NCBI GenBank assembly: GCA_964023205.1
Contig: OZ026833.1
Location: 40,269,137 to 40,333,136 of the forward strand
Source of the DNA: Lutraria lutraria
Taxonomy: Eukaryota; Mollusca; Bivalvia; Venerida; Mactridae
Direction of reading: 5' to 3'
Length of the DNA: 64,000 nucleotides
Below the pieces are notes generated by a model. That model was not told the DNA's origin. It saw nothing but the letters and a program-made list of their open reading frames with translations, and ran no database searches. How positions within the stretch are numbered: the first letter of the stretch is position 1; every line of letters starts with the position of its first letter. Of this stretch, positions 42,060 to 54,880 are shown piece after piece. The position numbers and the translations under genes are program-made.

Positions 42060-43985
42060 CCATTTTCCTAAGGATACATTATTTGATCTTTTGGAGGAAG
42101 AAATCGGTTAATTACATACTCGTATTAATTGACGTGAAATATGCTTGTATCTGAATTGCAAATCCTTCCTTTAATGTTTAATGTAATACTAGTAATTAAT
42201 AAAATACACATGGCTTATTATCTTCTTATGATCAAAGAAAAACAGTGAGGATGGATGGATGGATGGATGGATGGATGGATGGATGGAATAAAATGTGTAG
42301 ACAAACATGGCAAGTACATTAAAACATACAAGCATGAATTTAAAAAAGCCATGTCAGTCAAATTATATAGTAAGGATAACACAAAAATGATCTAACTTTT
42401 CACATACTAGGTAATAGTACAACAATGACCTTCACATTAACGTTAGAATGATCGTCAATTTATATATTAATAACATCTATTCATAGTTATTGCTGCGTGG
42501 GCGTTTTGATTTATGAATCAGTGAAATATCATAATTTAAAGAATAAGATATTTTATAGATCGGTTACTGCAAGTTGAATACAAAATAATAAACGGAAACA
42601 TATGGGTGACTTCGACCTTGACATTTAGTTATAGAAGGTGGTTTTGTTGATCTTTTTTAATCTAGTATATGTGATTCTACTGGAAAATCGTTTTAAACCA
42701 TACAGAAATTGTCTTGTAGTCGTTTTTATAGACATACATATAAGCATATTGTAAGTATGGTAACACTTTTCAATTAAAATAACGACGTGACTTTTTTTGT
42801 AACGAATTTTTCACAGCTATAATGAAGACTGCTTAAAATACATATTTCATTATAACATATAGTTCTGTAAGTTTGTGCGTTTGCTTCTATTTGTAAATAC
42901 ATAACGAACAGTTTGACGCATGCGCATTTATGTTTTCTTTTTAAAAACGATTGGTACGCGTTTTATATGAAGTACACATTGATACATGTGTACTTAATAA
43001 ATCATTTGTAATTAGAGCTCATATATACGTTGGTCATTAATATTAATAATTTGTGAAAATTATACAATTTGCTTTTATTTTCGCTATTCATTCCGCAGAC
43101 GTTTAAGATTTCACGACAGAATTGCAAATTTTGATATGTGACAGGGAAGAGTCTCCTCTGGGACAAGAAAGCGTATGCCTTTCAAGAAATTCAACATTTG
43201 TCAAAGCAAATAAACTTCACGACTTATATAATGCGCCGTAATCTGGTTTAAATAACAGACTTGAGGAATAAATCGCCCTTTATCGTCTTTGTAATATCTC
43301 AAACACCAACTACGTCTAATTTGTGATCCAGTTTTTTATATATTGTAATGAAAAATGAGAAATACAGATCCGGAGTTCTTTCTCAACTTCAATAAATGCA
43401 CGTACATGTATATCTAAACTTAACTAATCATGTTTATTTCTCGGACTGAGTCAAAACATAAATTATAAACAATCTATATCCATTTGTTTACGAGTGTCTT
43501 CCCAAGCAAGAAGATCTTCAGTTACTTAGATACGATGGCTGCTTGCTGAATATACATGCCATTAAGACATACAGTGATGTCGAACTGTTGAGTCATGATA
43601 TGACACAATAGAATATTACTTTGCATAATGCCCCCGAAAAGTATTGGTTTCCGCCTAGTAGGGGGGTGGGGCGTGGGTAAATTTTTTTTCCCTTAGTCTC
43701 TTTAACTTTTTTTTCTTCGCGGCATATTTACCACTCATTTTATGTATACAGTGCTGCATGCAAAATGCTAGAAGAAGTTCTGTGCCTTGTTCACTTGATT
43801 GTTCTTTTATCACAGTACATGTGTACCAAGTTTCATTGCAATGACATTAATGCTAATGCTCTTAAACTTTATGTAAGTGGATGTGATGTGATGGGACAAT
43901 ACATATGAATCCTGTATAGCAACCATTTCACTTTCTGACGTGGAGGTATAAAAAGCATTTCACAATATGAGTTTCAAATTTACTT
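42060..43985. other. no gene recognised; (ATGG)n at 42248-42286
   Basis: AT-rich with one ATGG tetranucleotide run. Near 43780-43900 a fragment with TACCAAGTTTCATTGCAATG resembles core units of the tandem-core elements. Confidence 0.45.
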
Positions 43986-43989
43986 TTTC

Positions 43990-44375
43990 AAAAATAAATT
44001 TACACTTGCTATCAATATCAAAATGTTGGTTACAACACAACAAAAACACATGTCCTGACTCCTTACTTATGTCACAAGAATTAATAAATAAAGTACAAGA
44101 AGTTTATAATGAATTGCCATTCATAGGTATCGACAACTCGGGACGACTACTAGCTGTAGGTGACTGTTTTCTTCTTCTTCCAGGTAAATGCAGGGCTCAT
44201 CCTGGAGCATCGACACACCGACAAAGTACAGGTTGTTGTGAGGTGTGAACGAAAGTGCAGATTAAAAACAACAGATAGAAACATGTGATGCACCTTTACT
44301 TCGTAAATTGAGGCCAAGCACTCCATCACGCTGTCAAGAGTGTCAATGTCAGATGGTTCCAGAGGCGAACATAAG
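43990..44375 (+). pseudogene. frameshifted coding remnant, family not recognised
   Basis: Three consecutive frames give protein-like sequence. The first reads MSQELINKVQEVYNELPF and IGIDNSGRLLAVGDCFLLLP, about 44070-44192. The next frame takes over near 44190 with QVNAGLILEHRHTDKVQVVV and RCERKCRLKTTDR, to about 44285. A third gives DAPLLRKLRPSTPSRCQECQ and CQMVPEANIS, to about 44375. The hand-overs imply two frameshifts, or short introns (a CAG|GTAAAT lies at the first). Alternatively it may be the decayed coding part of a transposon. Confidence 0.4.
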
Positions 44376-44755
44376 CTGAGAAGAAGGAGTTTTTATACAG
44401 ATCAGTACGGCAGTATTACTTGTCCTAATTAGGTCAGCGATGTCTGTAAGAGGCATGGCGGGACATTTCAGATGCTTCCCAAGAACAATTTAGACCCTGA
44501 TTGGACTGTTTAGGATCAACACTGGTCGCAAAGCAAACATTATTGTTTTGTTGCAGCACACTTCGTTATGGGTTTATTTATACTTCTGACTTCCAAATCC
44601 AATATAAAATCTTACATAAAGTCATGTGCCTGCACTACATTCTATGACACATACATTAATTATTAAAGCATTATAAAGTATTATAACCATTTACCAGAAA
44701 GTTACACATTGGAAATGAAATGGTTCTCTGTTATACTGTACAAGAGAACTGATGC
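44376..44755. other. no gene recognised
   Basis: Unique sequence before the 31-bp satellite. Confidence 0.4.
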
Positions 44756-44756
44756 C

Positions 44757-45562
44757 ATAAACCTGAATAGACCTAGCAACACTGACCATAAACCTGAATA
44801 GACCTAGCAACACTGACCATAAACCTGAATAGACCTAGCAACACTGATCATAAACCTGAATAGACCTAGCAACACTGACCATAAACCTGAATAGACCTAG
44901 CAACACTGACCATAAACCTGAATAGACCTAGCAACACTGACCATAAACCTGAATAGACCTAGCAACACTGACCATAAACCTGAATAGACCTAGCAACACT
45001 GACCATAAACCTGAATAGACCTAGCAACACTGATCATAAACCTGAATAGACCTAGCAACACTGACCATAAACCTGAATAGACCTAGCAACACTGACCATA
45101 AACCTGAATAGACCTAGCAACACTGACCATAAACCTGAATAGACCTAGCAACACTGACCATAAACCTGAATAGACCTAGCAACACTGACCATAAACCTGA
45201 ATAGACCTAGCAACACTGACCATAAACCTGAATAGACCTAGCAACACTGACCATAAACCTGAATAGACCTAGCAACACTGACCATAAACCTGAATAGACC
45301 TAGCAACACTGACCATAAACCTGAATAGACCTAGCAACACTGACCATAAACCTGAATAGACCTAGCAACACTGACCATAAACCTGAATAGACCTAGCAAC
45401 ACTGACCATAAACCTGAATAGACCTAGCAACACTGACCATAAACCTGAATAGACCTGGCAACACTGACCATAAACCTGAATAGACCTGGCAACACTGACC
45501 ATAAACCTGAATAGACCTGGCAACACTGACCATAAACCTGAATAGACCTAGCAGCACTGACC
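44757..45562 (+). repeat. satellite array of a 31-bp unit, 26 copies
   Basis: Unit ATAAACCTGAATAGACCTAG plus CAACACTGACC. 806 bp equals 26 units. Most units are identical; a GATC variant occurs in two separate units, and CTGGCAACA variants are consecutive near the 3' end, followed by one GCAGCACTG unit. The units are contiguous with no spacers. Confidence 0.95.
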
Positions 45563-46135
45563 ATAAACATTCATACAGAAGTTCTCCATCATCATCACTC
45601 CTCTGGGCAGTTACGTGTAATGGGTTGGGTTACGATATCTGCCAATCATCAAAAATTTGTCTTGGGTTAGCAAAGTCATAATGTTTAGCCTTGATGTAAA
45701 ATACCTCCTTGATAGTATAATATACTTATAGGGTTGGCAGAAGGGGGGGGGGGGGGGGGGTGAAAGTAAGCGGAAACCACCAACACCAATCTCTATATAC
45801 ATCCCTTTTCTGCAACAGCCCAATTCTGAGTGGATCAGTTGTTTAGTTGTTATGCGCTGTACTATCAATCGGAAGGTGATTGTAGTTGATACGAATCTCG
45901 GCAACGCCTTTAGATATATCAGAGACGCTTTTCAGTGTCCTATTATCCCAACTACTAAGCCAGCACAGACTTAATAAAATCACAGGAAAAAGGACGTGTG
46001 TCGGCGTTTTACTCTTTGTCCCCTCCCCATTCTCTGATTCGGCTCTGAATTGACCATAGTAGTCGAATGAGCCGTTAAACAAAAAAATAAACAGAGATAA
46101 ACAAACAACTCATCTGTACAATAACGTCATTTCTG
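45563..46135. other. unique sequence with a G18 run; no supported gene
   Basis: Poly-G at 45743-45760. Minus-strand frames at 45611-45904 and 45843-46082 are open; the second (TPTHVLFPVILLSLCWLSSW region) has a hydrophobic segment, but no splice site or family match supports it. Confidence 0.4.
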
Positions 46136-46720
46136 AAAAAAAAACTTTTTTGCACCAATGACTCCTTTTTTGCGACAATGACTCCATTTATGCAACTACT
46201 CCTTTTTGCAATATTGACTTGCTTTTTGCAAAAATGACTCCTTTTATACAACAATGAATCCCATTATGCAACAGTGACTACTCTTACGCGGCAATGACTC
46301 CATTTATGTAACATTGGCTCATTTTTAGCTATAACGACTCACTTTGTGCAAAGATTACTCTGCTTTTGCAACAATGACTCCGTTTTTGCAACAATGAATC
46401 CCGTTATGCAACAATAACGTCTTTTATGCAACAATGACTGCTTTTTGCAAAAATGACTCCTTTTTGCAACATTGACTCCCTTTTTGCAACAATGACTCCC
46501 TTTTTGCAACAATGACACCGATTTTTGCAACATTGACTCGCTTTTTGCATGTATGGCCTCTTTTCATATCAACCATTGTTCTGCAACATCCATTATTCGG
46601 CAACACCCCTTATACTGCAATAGCACCTTTTCTATAAGGACCCATTTTCTACAATGTCCCCTTTTCGACAATCGCTCCTTTGCTACAACAACCTTTTCTA
46701 CAACAAGCAATATGCTCTTC
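46135..46720. repeat. degenerate tandem repeat, about 19-bp unit
   Basis: Variants of TTTTTGCAACAATGACTCC repeat about 20 times to 46545, then drift to GCAACACCCCTTATACTG-like units. The minus-strand frame (KGSHCCKKGVNVAKR-like) is an artefact of the repeat. Confidence 0.85.
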
Positions 46721-46724
46721 TCCA

Positions 46725-47660
46725 GGAGACACATAACTCAAGAAGAGATACACAGTAATAAATCAACAATACTATCACATAATATGTAGATCTACCTAAA
46801 AGTACATAAAGAAGTGAACTTGAAAGTTTACAAATATTTTTACTCTCATCATTTGATTAAATGTTCAATATTTGTTATAAAACATCAATGAGTAATCGCT
46901 TTATCCTTTTGTTCTATACTTCTATGCTCGTGAGAACTTTATTGACACACGTGTGAACTTTTCATGTTTTCCGTCCGTCATATACCACGATATTTTTGTC
47001 ATAATGTCAAACGTCAATCTAATAGTTATGTTTGTGTGACAAATACTTCATCTCACAGAAGGATGGTCGTTTTGAAATCGATGGGTTCATAGCAGAATTT
47101 ACCGTTCGTAAATGTATTAGACTGTACTTCGACAGTGTCTGTACCACGAAACCATACTTTTCAATACTACCTGTCGTCTCCTTTTCAATACGACACGAAT
47201 AAAGTTGACTGCTCAGCTGTGTCAATGAAAGAACTATAAATTGCATTCAACCACTCCTCGTTTATCAAAACATAAACAAACCATTAACTTTGCATTCAAA
47301 AACATAGTTCATATGATTGCAAAATTTACGTACAAAAAACGATAGCGCAATTGACAAAAACGATTTATTTCAAATATGATATTATGTATTGATCTTAGCT
47401 TTAAGCGTGCATAAATGTCTGCTAACAGAGGTATTGCGTTTCAATAAAAATGCCATTAAAATCTTGCCTTAGGGCACTCGTTGCAGTCGTGAGAAAGATA
47501 TTGTTTGAACGCTTTAAGTGCGGATATGCTATCAGTTGATAAGAATGTGTATATTATAAAAATGATTTTAGCAAATGTCTTAATACATGGCAAATTACAG
47601 CCAAACTAGTGTACAGACACCGCAGAATTATGAAGAATAAGAACTGCGGCTTATATATAT
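46725..47660. other. no gene recognised
   Basis: AT-rich, with short unsupported frames only. Confidence 0.4.
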
Positions 47661-47667
47661 ATCCACA

Positions 47668-47885
47668 GTGGCGTATGTGGCCTAGTGGTAATGGTCTCTG
47701 GTTAGTAATTACTAGCCCCTCAGCGCTGTGAGTTCGAATCCGACCCGTAAGATTTCAGATTTCACAAGTGCCGAAGCTGCTCACCTAGCTTCCGTAAAGT
47801 CGATGGTTCTATCCAGGCCCCTAGGTTATAAAACATGAGATCGGTCTCCAAGCTAAAATCTGATATTTCTTTCTAAGTTGCATAA
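47668..47885 (+). mobile_element. tRNA-derived SINE
   Basis: Head GTGGCCTAGTGGTAATGGTC (A-box) and GTGAGTTCGAATCCGACCC (B-box), body with AGCTGCTCACCTAGCTTCCG and AGTCGATGGTTCTATCCAGG. Related to the SINE at 4904-5115. Confidence 0.8.
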
Positions 47886-47889
47886 AAAT

Positions 47890-49118
47890 TAGATTAAACA
47901 AAAATGATATTATTGACACAGTAGTCCGACAACATAATTGATCTGAATATGTATTTAAACATGCATAATTCAGTTCTATTTCTTCAATCAAAAAATATTT
48001 TGAGGATGAAATTTAGGTTCGAGCATGATTACCGAACTTCGGAGCCAGGTGTAGACGTAGGCATCATCCACCGTTAAAGCGAGTCAGTCACCATATGGCC
48101 TTGACAGGTGGTGAGGTGTTGGATTAAATGTGTATGTCGTTATTTTTATGTGACCATTAAGATTTAGATTTGACTGTAAGTGTCCAAGGCACATTGCATG
48201 CTTGCGCAGATTTCAAGGCGAAACCAAATGTTTCGTTTTTTTGCTGTAATTAATCTATGAAGTTCATATTATGATATGAATACTTTGTAACGACACACTT
48301 ACCGGAGTATTCGGTGGTAAATAGGGTATGGTTTTATGAATGAAAACATGTCTTACTTTTAGTCAGGGTTATCAAGTTTTATGTATAGTTAGTAACCATG
48401 ATGATTTCTAGATTACTTGTCGGTATACTTCTAAAATGTTAGTATGACATTTGCAAATCAAAAAATTACATTTGATCCAAAATGTTGTCTGTCGCAAATG
48501 TATCGGAATCGCGGACATTGTAAACAATGAAAATCAGTTAAATGCATACATTTGTTTTGTATATAGTTCGAGATCTATTCTATTCATGCAATAGTTCGCT
48601 GTATGACTCTCAAATTCGAGATTTTCATTAGTTTGAGGTTTAATTGGTGCAATTAGGTACTTAATTACTAATACTGTATAATGAAATGATCGTTAGACGC
48701 GGATTTACTGTAGCGTTTCATTAAGAATCAAAAGTGCATGTACATTTGTACTATAAACCGACAAAACCTCCTTCACAGCAGACTTGTACTTGGTTTTAAT
48801 GTCAAACGACAGTAAAAGTAAATTTAAATCTGTCTGCGTTTTAGTCGTAAATGTGACGCGTACCACGTATACTGAAAACAACTTTGACATTTCATTTTAA
48901 GTATCACCATTCCAATAGACCGTATTCAAGGTCGCTAGTGAGTTTATTTAGCATCAGCCATATGAGCCCATGGTGGGTTAGTCTTCAGTGACCTGGCCCT
49001 GACACTACGTTTCAGTACCAAAGAAGGAAGGGAACCAGACCAATGGTGGACGAAGCTCTGTTCAGAGGTGAGCGGCGGAACGTATCAGTTTTGCAATACA
49101 TACAAACAGTACTGCCAC
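47890..49118. other. no gene recognised
   Basis: AT-rich sequence; no supported features found. Confidence 0.4.
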
Positions 49119-49119
49119 A

Positions 49120-49213
49120 GTTGATTATTGCATGAAATTTTATATGATTGTAAATTAGATATTACCGTTGATAATTGCATGAAGTTTTATATGGTTGTAA
49201 ATTAGATATAAAT
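49120..49213. repeat. tandem duplication of about 47 bp
   Basis: GTTGATTATTGCATGAAATT-type unit ending TGTAAATTAGATAT occurs twice in a row with four to five differences. Confidence 0.75.
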
Positions 49214-49214
49214 G

Positions 49215-49764
49215 AGTATTACATGTTCTGGTTGTGAGATGATGAGGAGAGAATCTCGTTAATATAGGATCAACTTCCGTGAGATGCAGAAATAAAACGA
49301 TATTTTTTGCAAACATAGCAACCTAACCATAACATGATGCTCGGTATCTAGGCTGTTCATACAAATAAGTTCACAAGGTGCTGGATGTATTTTACACTGT
49401 TTATATCACGTGCGTTGTAAACATGCCAAAAACAAACTCTTCATTTTGAAAATAGAATTGTACTTGTGACACGACAGAATCATCTCCAACTGTGCACGTT
49501 CCATTTCATTAATGTTATTGTCAGAGCTTCGTGTACTATATGCAAGCAATCGTATTTTTCTTCTTCCATAAGCGCAACAAGTTTAGTTGGTCTGATACTA
49601 GTATTTAACACCCCATTCGGCAGATGTGGTCATTGTAGAGCAGCCCCAGACAAGCGGGAGAGAAGATTAAAGTGAATCAGGAATTACTTGGGAATAGTTT
49701 TCACAGGTCTGTAAAGTCTGGTGATCTCTGTTCACAGACAGTCCCCATTTGCTGGTGGTTTGTA
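49215..49764. other. no gene recognised
   Basis: Unique sequence between two tandem repeats. Confidence 0.4.
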
Positions 49765-49765
49765 T

Positions 49766-50403
49766 TTACCAAGGTCAGATGGTTTTTATTAGCAGTGGTC
49801 AGTTGGTTTCTATTTACAAAGGTCATGAGGTTTCTATTCACAAGTGGTCAGGTGGTTTCTGTTTACAAGTGGTCAGGTGGTTTCTGTTTACAAGTGGTCA
49901 GGTGGTTTCTGTTTACAAGTGGTCAGGTGGTTTCTGTTTACAAGTGGTCAGGTAGTTTCTGTTTACAAGTGGTCAGTTGGTTTCTGTTTACAAGTGGTCA
50001 GTTGGTTTCTGTATACAAGTGGTCAGGTAGTTCCTATTTAAAAGTGGTCAGGTGGTTTCTGTTTACAAGTGGTCAGGTAGTTCCTATTTACAAGTGGTCA
50101 GGTAGTTCCTATTTACATGTGGTCAGGTAGTTCCTATTTACAAGTAGGCAGGTAGTTCCTATTTACATGTGGTCAAGTAGTTCCTATTTACATGTGGTCA
50201 GGTAGTTCCTATTTACAAGTGGTCAGGTAGTTCATATTTACAAGTGGTCAGGTAGTTCCTATTTACAAGTAGGCAGGTAGTTCCTATTTACAAGTGGTCA
50301 GGTAGTTCCTATTTACAAGTAGGCAGGTAGTTCCTATTTACAAGTGGTCAGGTAGTTCCTATTTACAAGTGGTCAGGTAGTTTCTGTTTACAAGTGATCA
50401 GGT
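49766..50403 (+). repeat. 25-bp minisatellite, about 25 copies
   Basis: Unit CAAGTGGTCAGGTRGTTYCT followed by RTTTA. Left-hand units carry GGTGGTTTCTGTTTA, right-hand units GGTAGTTCCTATTTA, and the transition is abrupt near 50030. Because 25 is not a multiple of three and no frame has a stop, all three frames stay open; the 152-residue frame is not a gene. Confidence 0.92.
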
Positions 50404-51545
50404 TTGAGATTATTTGGGTTTTAACATTCTCGGGTTTTAAGACAACAATGAACAACAATACGTTATAAAAGAACACAAATTTACTTTATCGTAGTCTGAA
50501 AGTCAGGAGCTCGTCTGTTAAACTACAATATGCAGGACTAAGACTTGGCAATATTGACCGAGACGTCCTAATATACGGGATTCTGGTCGTCTGACTGCAC
50601 TCACCTGACAACATACGGGCACGGCTTTAATTAGTTTAAATATCTGTTCTGTGCACAGGAAAGTAGAAGATCAATGGAGTCAACAAGAAAATAAGTCTGT
50701 ATTCTTAATCAGAATATACATTACGACCTTAAGTCATTTATCAAGAATATAAACATTACGTGTAAGTAGGTTTATGTGTCGTGTTGTGTCGCCAATTAGT
50801 GTTTGTTTTTGGTAGGGTTTATTTACAGATACTTTCCCTATCTCTTGTTATTGTTGACATTGTTGTTAATGTTGTATAATGGGCTTGTCATATGAAAATC
50901 TCGTATACAATGATGAACGGTCATGATATGATTTCTTACTATGACGCAGTTGACCCAGTGTGTATAGTAACCTCTTAGTGTATGTAAATATATATTGGCA
51001 AGCAAAGGATCTTCACCCATATACAATAAAACAATGTCAGAACTTAACATCTACTTATGTCTGTAACATTAAGTGTGTATCATAGCTGCCCGTCATATAA
51101 TTGGTTGAATTGTTGAACTCTGACCTTACATTGACCAATGGAATGGCAGCTTCCAGAAAATAGCAGTTATTATTATTGAATTAAATTCTAACTTCGTAAC
51201 TAAGTATGTGAATGGTTGCATAAAGGATAACTCTTGAATTGGTGAGGTTGTATAGGCTGGATTCCAAACTTAATATCAAAGATTTGATGAAGCAATACAA
51301 GTTCATGACCTTGACTCTTGGTCTAAGGGATATAAGATGTTTTCAACAGTGGAGCTCAGTCCAAGAAAGACATGGTAGTCTATTTCAATTTTTAAAAAAA
51401 ATGCGTGAACGCAAATTATTACTTTTTTGTTTAAAATCGGAATCAAACATTTAACAGTGATTTTCAAGACATTTGTAAGATGTACATTTCGAGCTTTTTG
51501 TCGTTTGATTGAGGCTATTCATGTATTGAGTATGGCTGATTTCTT
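50404..51545. other. no gene recognised
   Basis: AT-rich unique sequence without supported features. Confidence 0.4.
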
Positions 51546-51549
51546 GTTT

Positions 51550-51745
51550 TGTTGTGTTTATATAGAGTTTAAGCCCTTTTTCAACAGTCAGAGTCATATG
51601 AGGGTGACAGTTCACCTAAGTATCATTCCTGGGAAGAACCAGTACTAGACTCCCATCCTCCGTAAGCAACTGCCTACTTTCTCACATAAAGAGACATGGT
51701 CGGTAGCGGGGCTCGAAAGTCAGCAATCTTAAACTCCAACACGGA
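51550..51745 (-). mobile_element. tRNA-derived SINE (family A), copy 3
   Basis: Same family and orientation as 11640 and 41835; the body is intact (GTTCTTCCCAGGAATGATAC), the tRNA head is truncated after CGAGCCCCGCTACCGACC. Confidence 0.75.
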
Positions 51746-51749
51746 GGCG

Positions 51750-52912
51750 GGTCGACCTATTTCTTGGTTTAAGTGAAATACGATATCAAGATTCTTCTGC
51801 ATTTACTGAAGTCAATGCAAATAATATAGTAAGATAGACGATATAAGATTAGACTTTATTCGACCGGTTTTTTTTTCATTACAATCTAGATGATATCCAA
51901 ATTAAATAACTGACAAACTTCAAGATACAAAAACATCGTCACATAATTCTAATTAGTTTAAACTTTAGACAAATTCTTCATAAAGAAATTTACATTTAGC
52001 AATTTAATCAAACTACATGCATGATATTCTCCAGAGAGAGAGTAGGAAATTTTACATATTCATGTGGGCTTTTGTAATTAAGTTACTATAAGCTTGTGTA
52101 CTACCGGAATGTTTTTTCTCTGATAAGACACAGAAAATCCATGAATGATTTTAATAAGTTTGGTGTCTATAATGGGTTTAATTTAGCAGCGTTTATTCGA
52201 TTGAAGGGTTTCTTTCCACAACCATTAATGCAATGTAAATAAGATTTCCCAAAGCAGCGTAGAAAGTCAGATAAGATAACATTATAACGTGAATTCATTT
52301 TTCTCTGAAACACTCATGTGGATTCCTATGGTAACACAAATCCTCTTCAATTTTCTTAATGCACAGTTCGAATAGAACAACAGTTTATCTGTGTAAATGA
52401 ACTAAACAACGTGGAACAGGTTATACAAGGTGCTGCAAATAAAGCACAAAAAAATCCCTGGCTTCCACTAATAAAGTGAAATAGAGTAAATGTAAGCAAC
52501 AAGAGGTTTCTGTCTTGGAGTAGGGAACCAAACAACGATATATCATAAATCCACGAGGTGTATTATCTGACTGTATATCGGGTACCAACAGGAGTAATTA
52601 TAATTGGAAATTAAATATCAGCTATAAGGTACACACATTCCGATTCAACTCATGAAAAATTCCATAGCAAGTTATGCGGATGTGAATAATACAATCATTA
52701 ATACAATTTCAGAACTTCGTATACGTAGGCGTGTGTCTGGAATCCATTATCAATCCATTTCCTGTCAATACCGCACATATTGCGTCGGAATCCATAAACT
52801 TTGTAGTGCAATCTAGGACAAAGTTTAAGCAGACCGTTTTCGCAGTCTGATTGTAGCAATTGTTGCGCAATTATATGATATTGTTTCAGTTCATTCAATA
52901 AGATCAACAGTG
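51750..52912. other. no gene recognised
   Basis: AT-rich; the minus-strand open frame at 52698-52940 overlaps the end of a MITE copy and is unsupported. Confidence 0.4.
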
Positions 52913-52913
52913 T

Positions 52914-53090
52914 ATCGGTCAGACTACTCTTAGATGCCACCTCCGAATAAAGGCAACCCTGTGAATGAAGGCCATTTTTTAAAAAAGGGTCAACGATTAT
53001 TTAGAACAAAATAACCTCTGAATATGGGCCACTTGTCAATAAAGGCTACATTTTGTCCCAGGATTGGCCTTTGTTCACACGTTTGACTGA
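52914..53090 (-). mobile_element. CAGTCAAACC-family MITE copy, minus orientation
   Basis: Reverse complement of the family: CGGTCAGACTACTC, GCCACCTCCGAATAAAGG, and GCCTTTGTTCACACGTTTGA plus CTGAAT. Confidence 0.7.
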
Positions 53091-53279
53091 ATATTGATTT
53101 AAGAGATTATATACAATGTATATAGCTGTTTTCGAATGGTTTTTACATTTGATAATTTGTTGTGTTGGTGGGGGTGTATGTTTATGTACGATTTTGTCTG
53201 AGATCTGTTAATTGATTTTGATCTGTACGTAGGCGTGACTGATTCGTAAAGTTGTTATACAACGATCAATTGGGAAAGT

Positions 53280-53545
53280 TCCCCGCATTATTCTAGTTAT
53301 GTCAGGATAGAAGTATACATAGTGTCATATTTCAAGTAGTGTCATCTTTCTAGTAACTTCATAATGAAAGTGTATAAAACGTCATAATTCTAGTAGTGTC
53401 TTATTTTTAGTTATGTCATTATTATTGTAGTGTCATTATTCAATTGGTGTCATGTGTCAAGATTCTAGTTAGACATTTCCTTGCTTATGTCATAATGGAA
53501 ATAATGCCGTAATGCTAATTGTGTCATTATTCATGTATAAAGTTT
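53280..53545. repeat. degenerate short repeats of GTCATTATTCTAGTAGT type
   Basis: Ten or more loosely spaced copies of GTCAT followed by AT-rich words ending in CTAGTAGTGTC. Confidence 0.55.
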
Positions 53546-53549
53546 ATTC

Positions 53550-54160
53550 AGAATATTTTGTATACATAATAGTTGTTACGATCAAAATGGTCTTTGAACA
53601 CACAAGACAAAAGAATACAAAATGCATAATATCGTATGTATACATGTATATATTATAACAGCAGGTTCAAGGATAGATCAGGCTCGACTAAGTGAATGGT
53701 AATTCTGTTATAACTGTATACTGTACATGAATGTCCTAATTCTAGTAGGGTCAGTTTTCTAATAGAGTGATTACACTCGCAGAACTCGCGAAACAATATA
53801 TCTAACACATATAAATCAATATCTTATTTCTGGGAGAAATATCGCTTCTGTCTGCCATGTAAACATTATAAAGACATATTCAAAATAAGATATAAACAGT
53901 TGGAAACAAAAGTGCCTAACTGTCAAAAATACGCCCATCAAATTACTAGTATCTGGTGATTTAGGGAGCGGGCACAGTTTATTTCATCAGTTTTTCTGAT
54001 TCAAGGGCCATAATTCTAGAGTGTCTAGAGCAATTTTGCTGGTAATCGAAGTTGGTCGAGTTATAATGGTTACAAACATGTTGAGTGAGATGTTGTATGC
54101 CTATTGTGGACGCCATCTGGGATAAATAATTGCATACATTAAATATAATGTTGTGTGGAA
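53550..54160. other. no gene recognised
   Basis: Around 53950-54070 are phrases (AAGGGCCATAATTCTAGAG) typical of core units of dispersed elements; otherwise nothing. Confidence 0.4.
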
Positions 54161-54254
54161 CACAGGCTACCGGCGTGTGATAGCACCGTCTAAATATTTA
54201 ATAGAGTAATTTTTGAAACTTTATTTTCCTGTTATCACACGCCGGTAGCCTGTG
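54161..54254. mobile_element. 94-bp hairpin MITE, CACAGGCTACCGGCGTGTG ends
   Basis: Arms 54161-54182 and 54233-54254 are exact inverted repeats of 22 bp. A solitary copy of the same terminus is at 63594-63612. Confidence 0.8.
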
Positions 54255-54255
54255 G

Positions 54256-54880
54256 TATGTAATGTGTTGTAATTATATTGTTGTTCGTATTGTCTCACTC
54301 AAACAGATGTATGAGTTATCATAGACATGCATAAATTATCATTCTACTTTTCAAAATAAAACCATCTGTCTATGATCTGATGATAGGACAGTGACCCCAC
54401 TGGGCCCACCTATGTAGGCCTGGGTCAACAGCTCACAGGTGAAATGTAAGCTTAAATCATTTATTTACTTTGGGTTAGTATTACAAGAGAATTAAACATT
54501 AAATATAAGTACAAATTCATCACTAGAGTTAAGAGTATATAATTATGATTGTGGTATATGTTATAAAACATATGGAAGAGGTTAAAAGGTCACGAGTATT
54601 TCAATACAATGATAATAATAGCTGTAAATAAAAGTGTACTCATGTACCTATGTACAATCTGAAAATGACTGAGACAACGCTTTAAATCAAAGCACTGAAA
54701 GTACTCATGGAATCTGAATTTACATAGACTTGCACTGCATCATGGGACAGGAACTAGTTCAACAATAAGAAAAACGTATTACATTGGTCCGTAATCCGTA
54801 TCAAAATTCATGGACGCCGAGCGAGAGGCGACTTCTAAAGCTGAACTATCGGTTCAAAAAGGGTTCGAAAATAATGGCTA
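54256..54880. other. no gene recognised
   Basis: Contains a GC-richer patch near 54380-54450; no supported gene. Confidence 0.4.

Noticed and set aside
44757..45562. CRISPR-like array
   Set aside because: Units are contiguous with no variable spacers, and the genome is eukaryotic.
46339..46606. Lys/Cys-rich frames on the minus strand
   Set aside because: Artefact of the 19-bp tandem repeat GCAACAATGACTCC.
49672..50130. 152-residue frame with repeated WFLFTSGQVV
   Set aside because: Explained by a stop-free 25-bp minisatellite; all three plus frames stay open.
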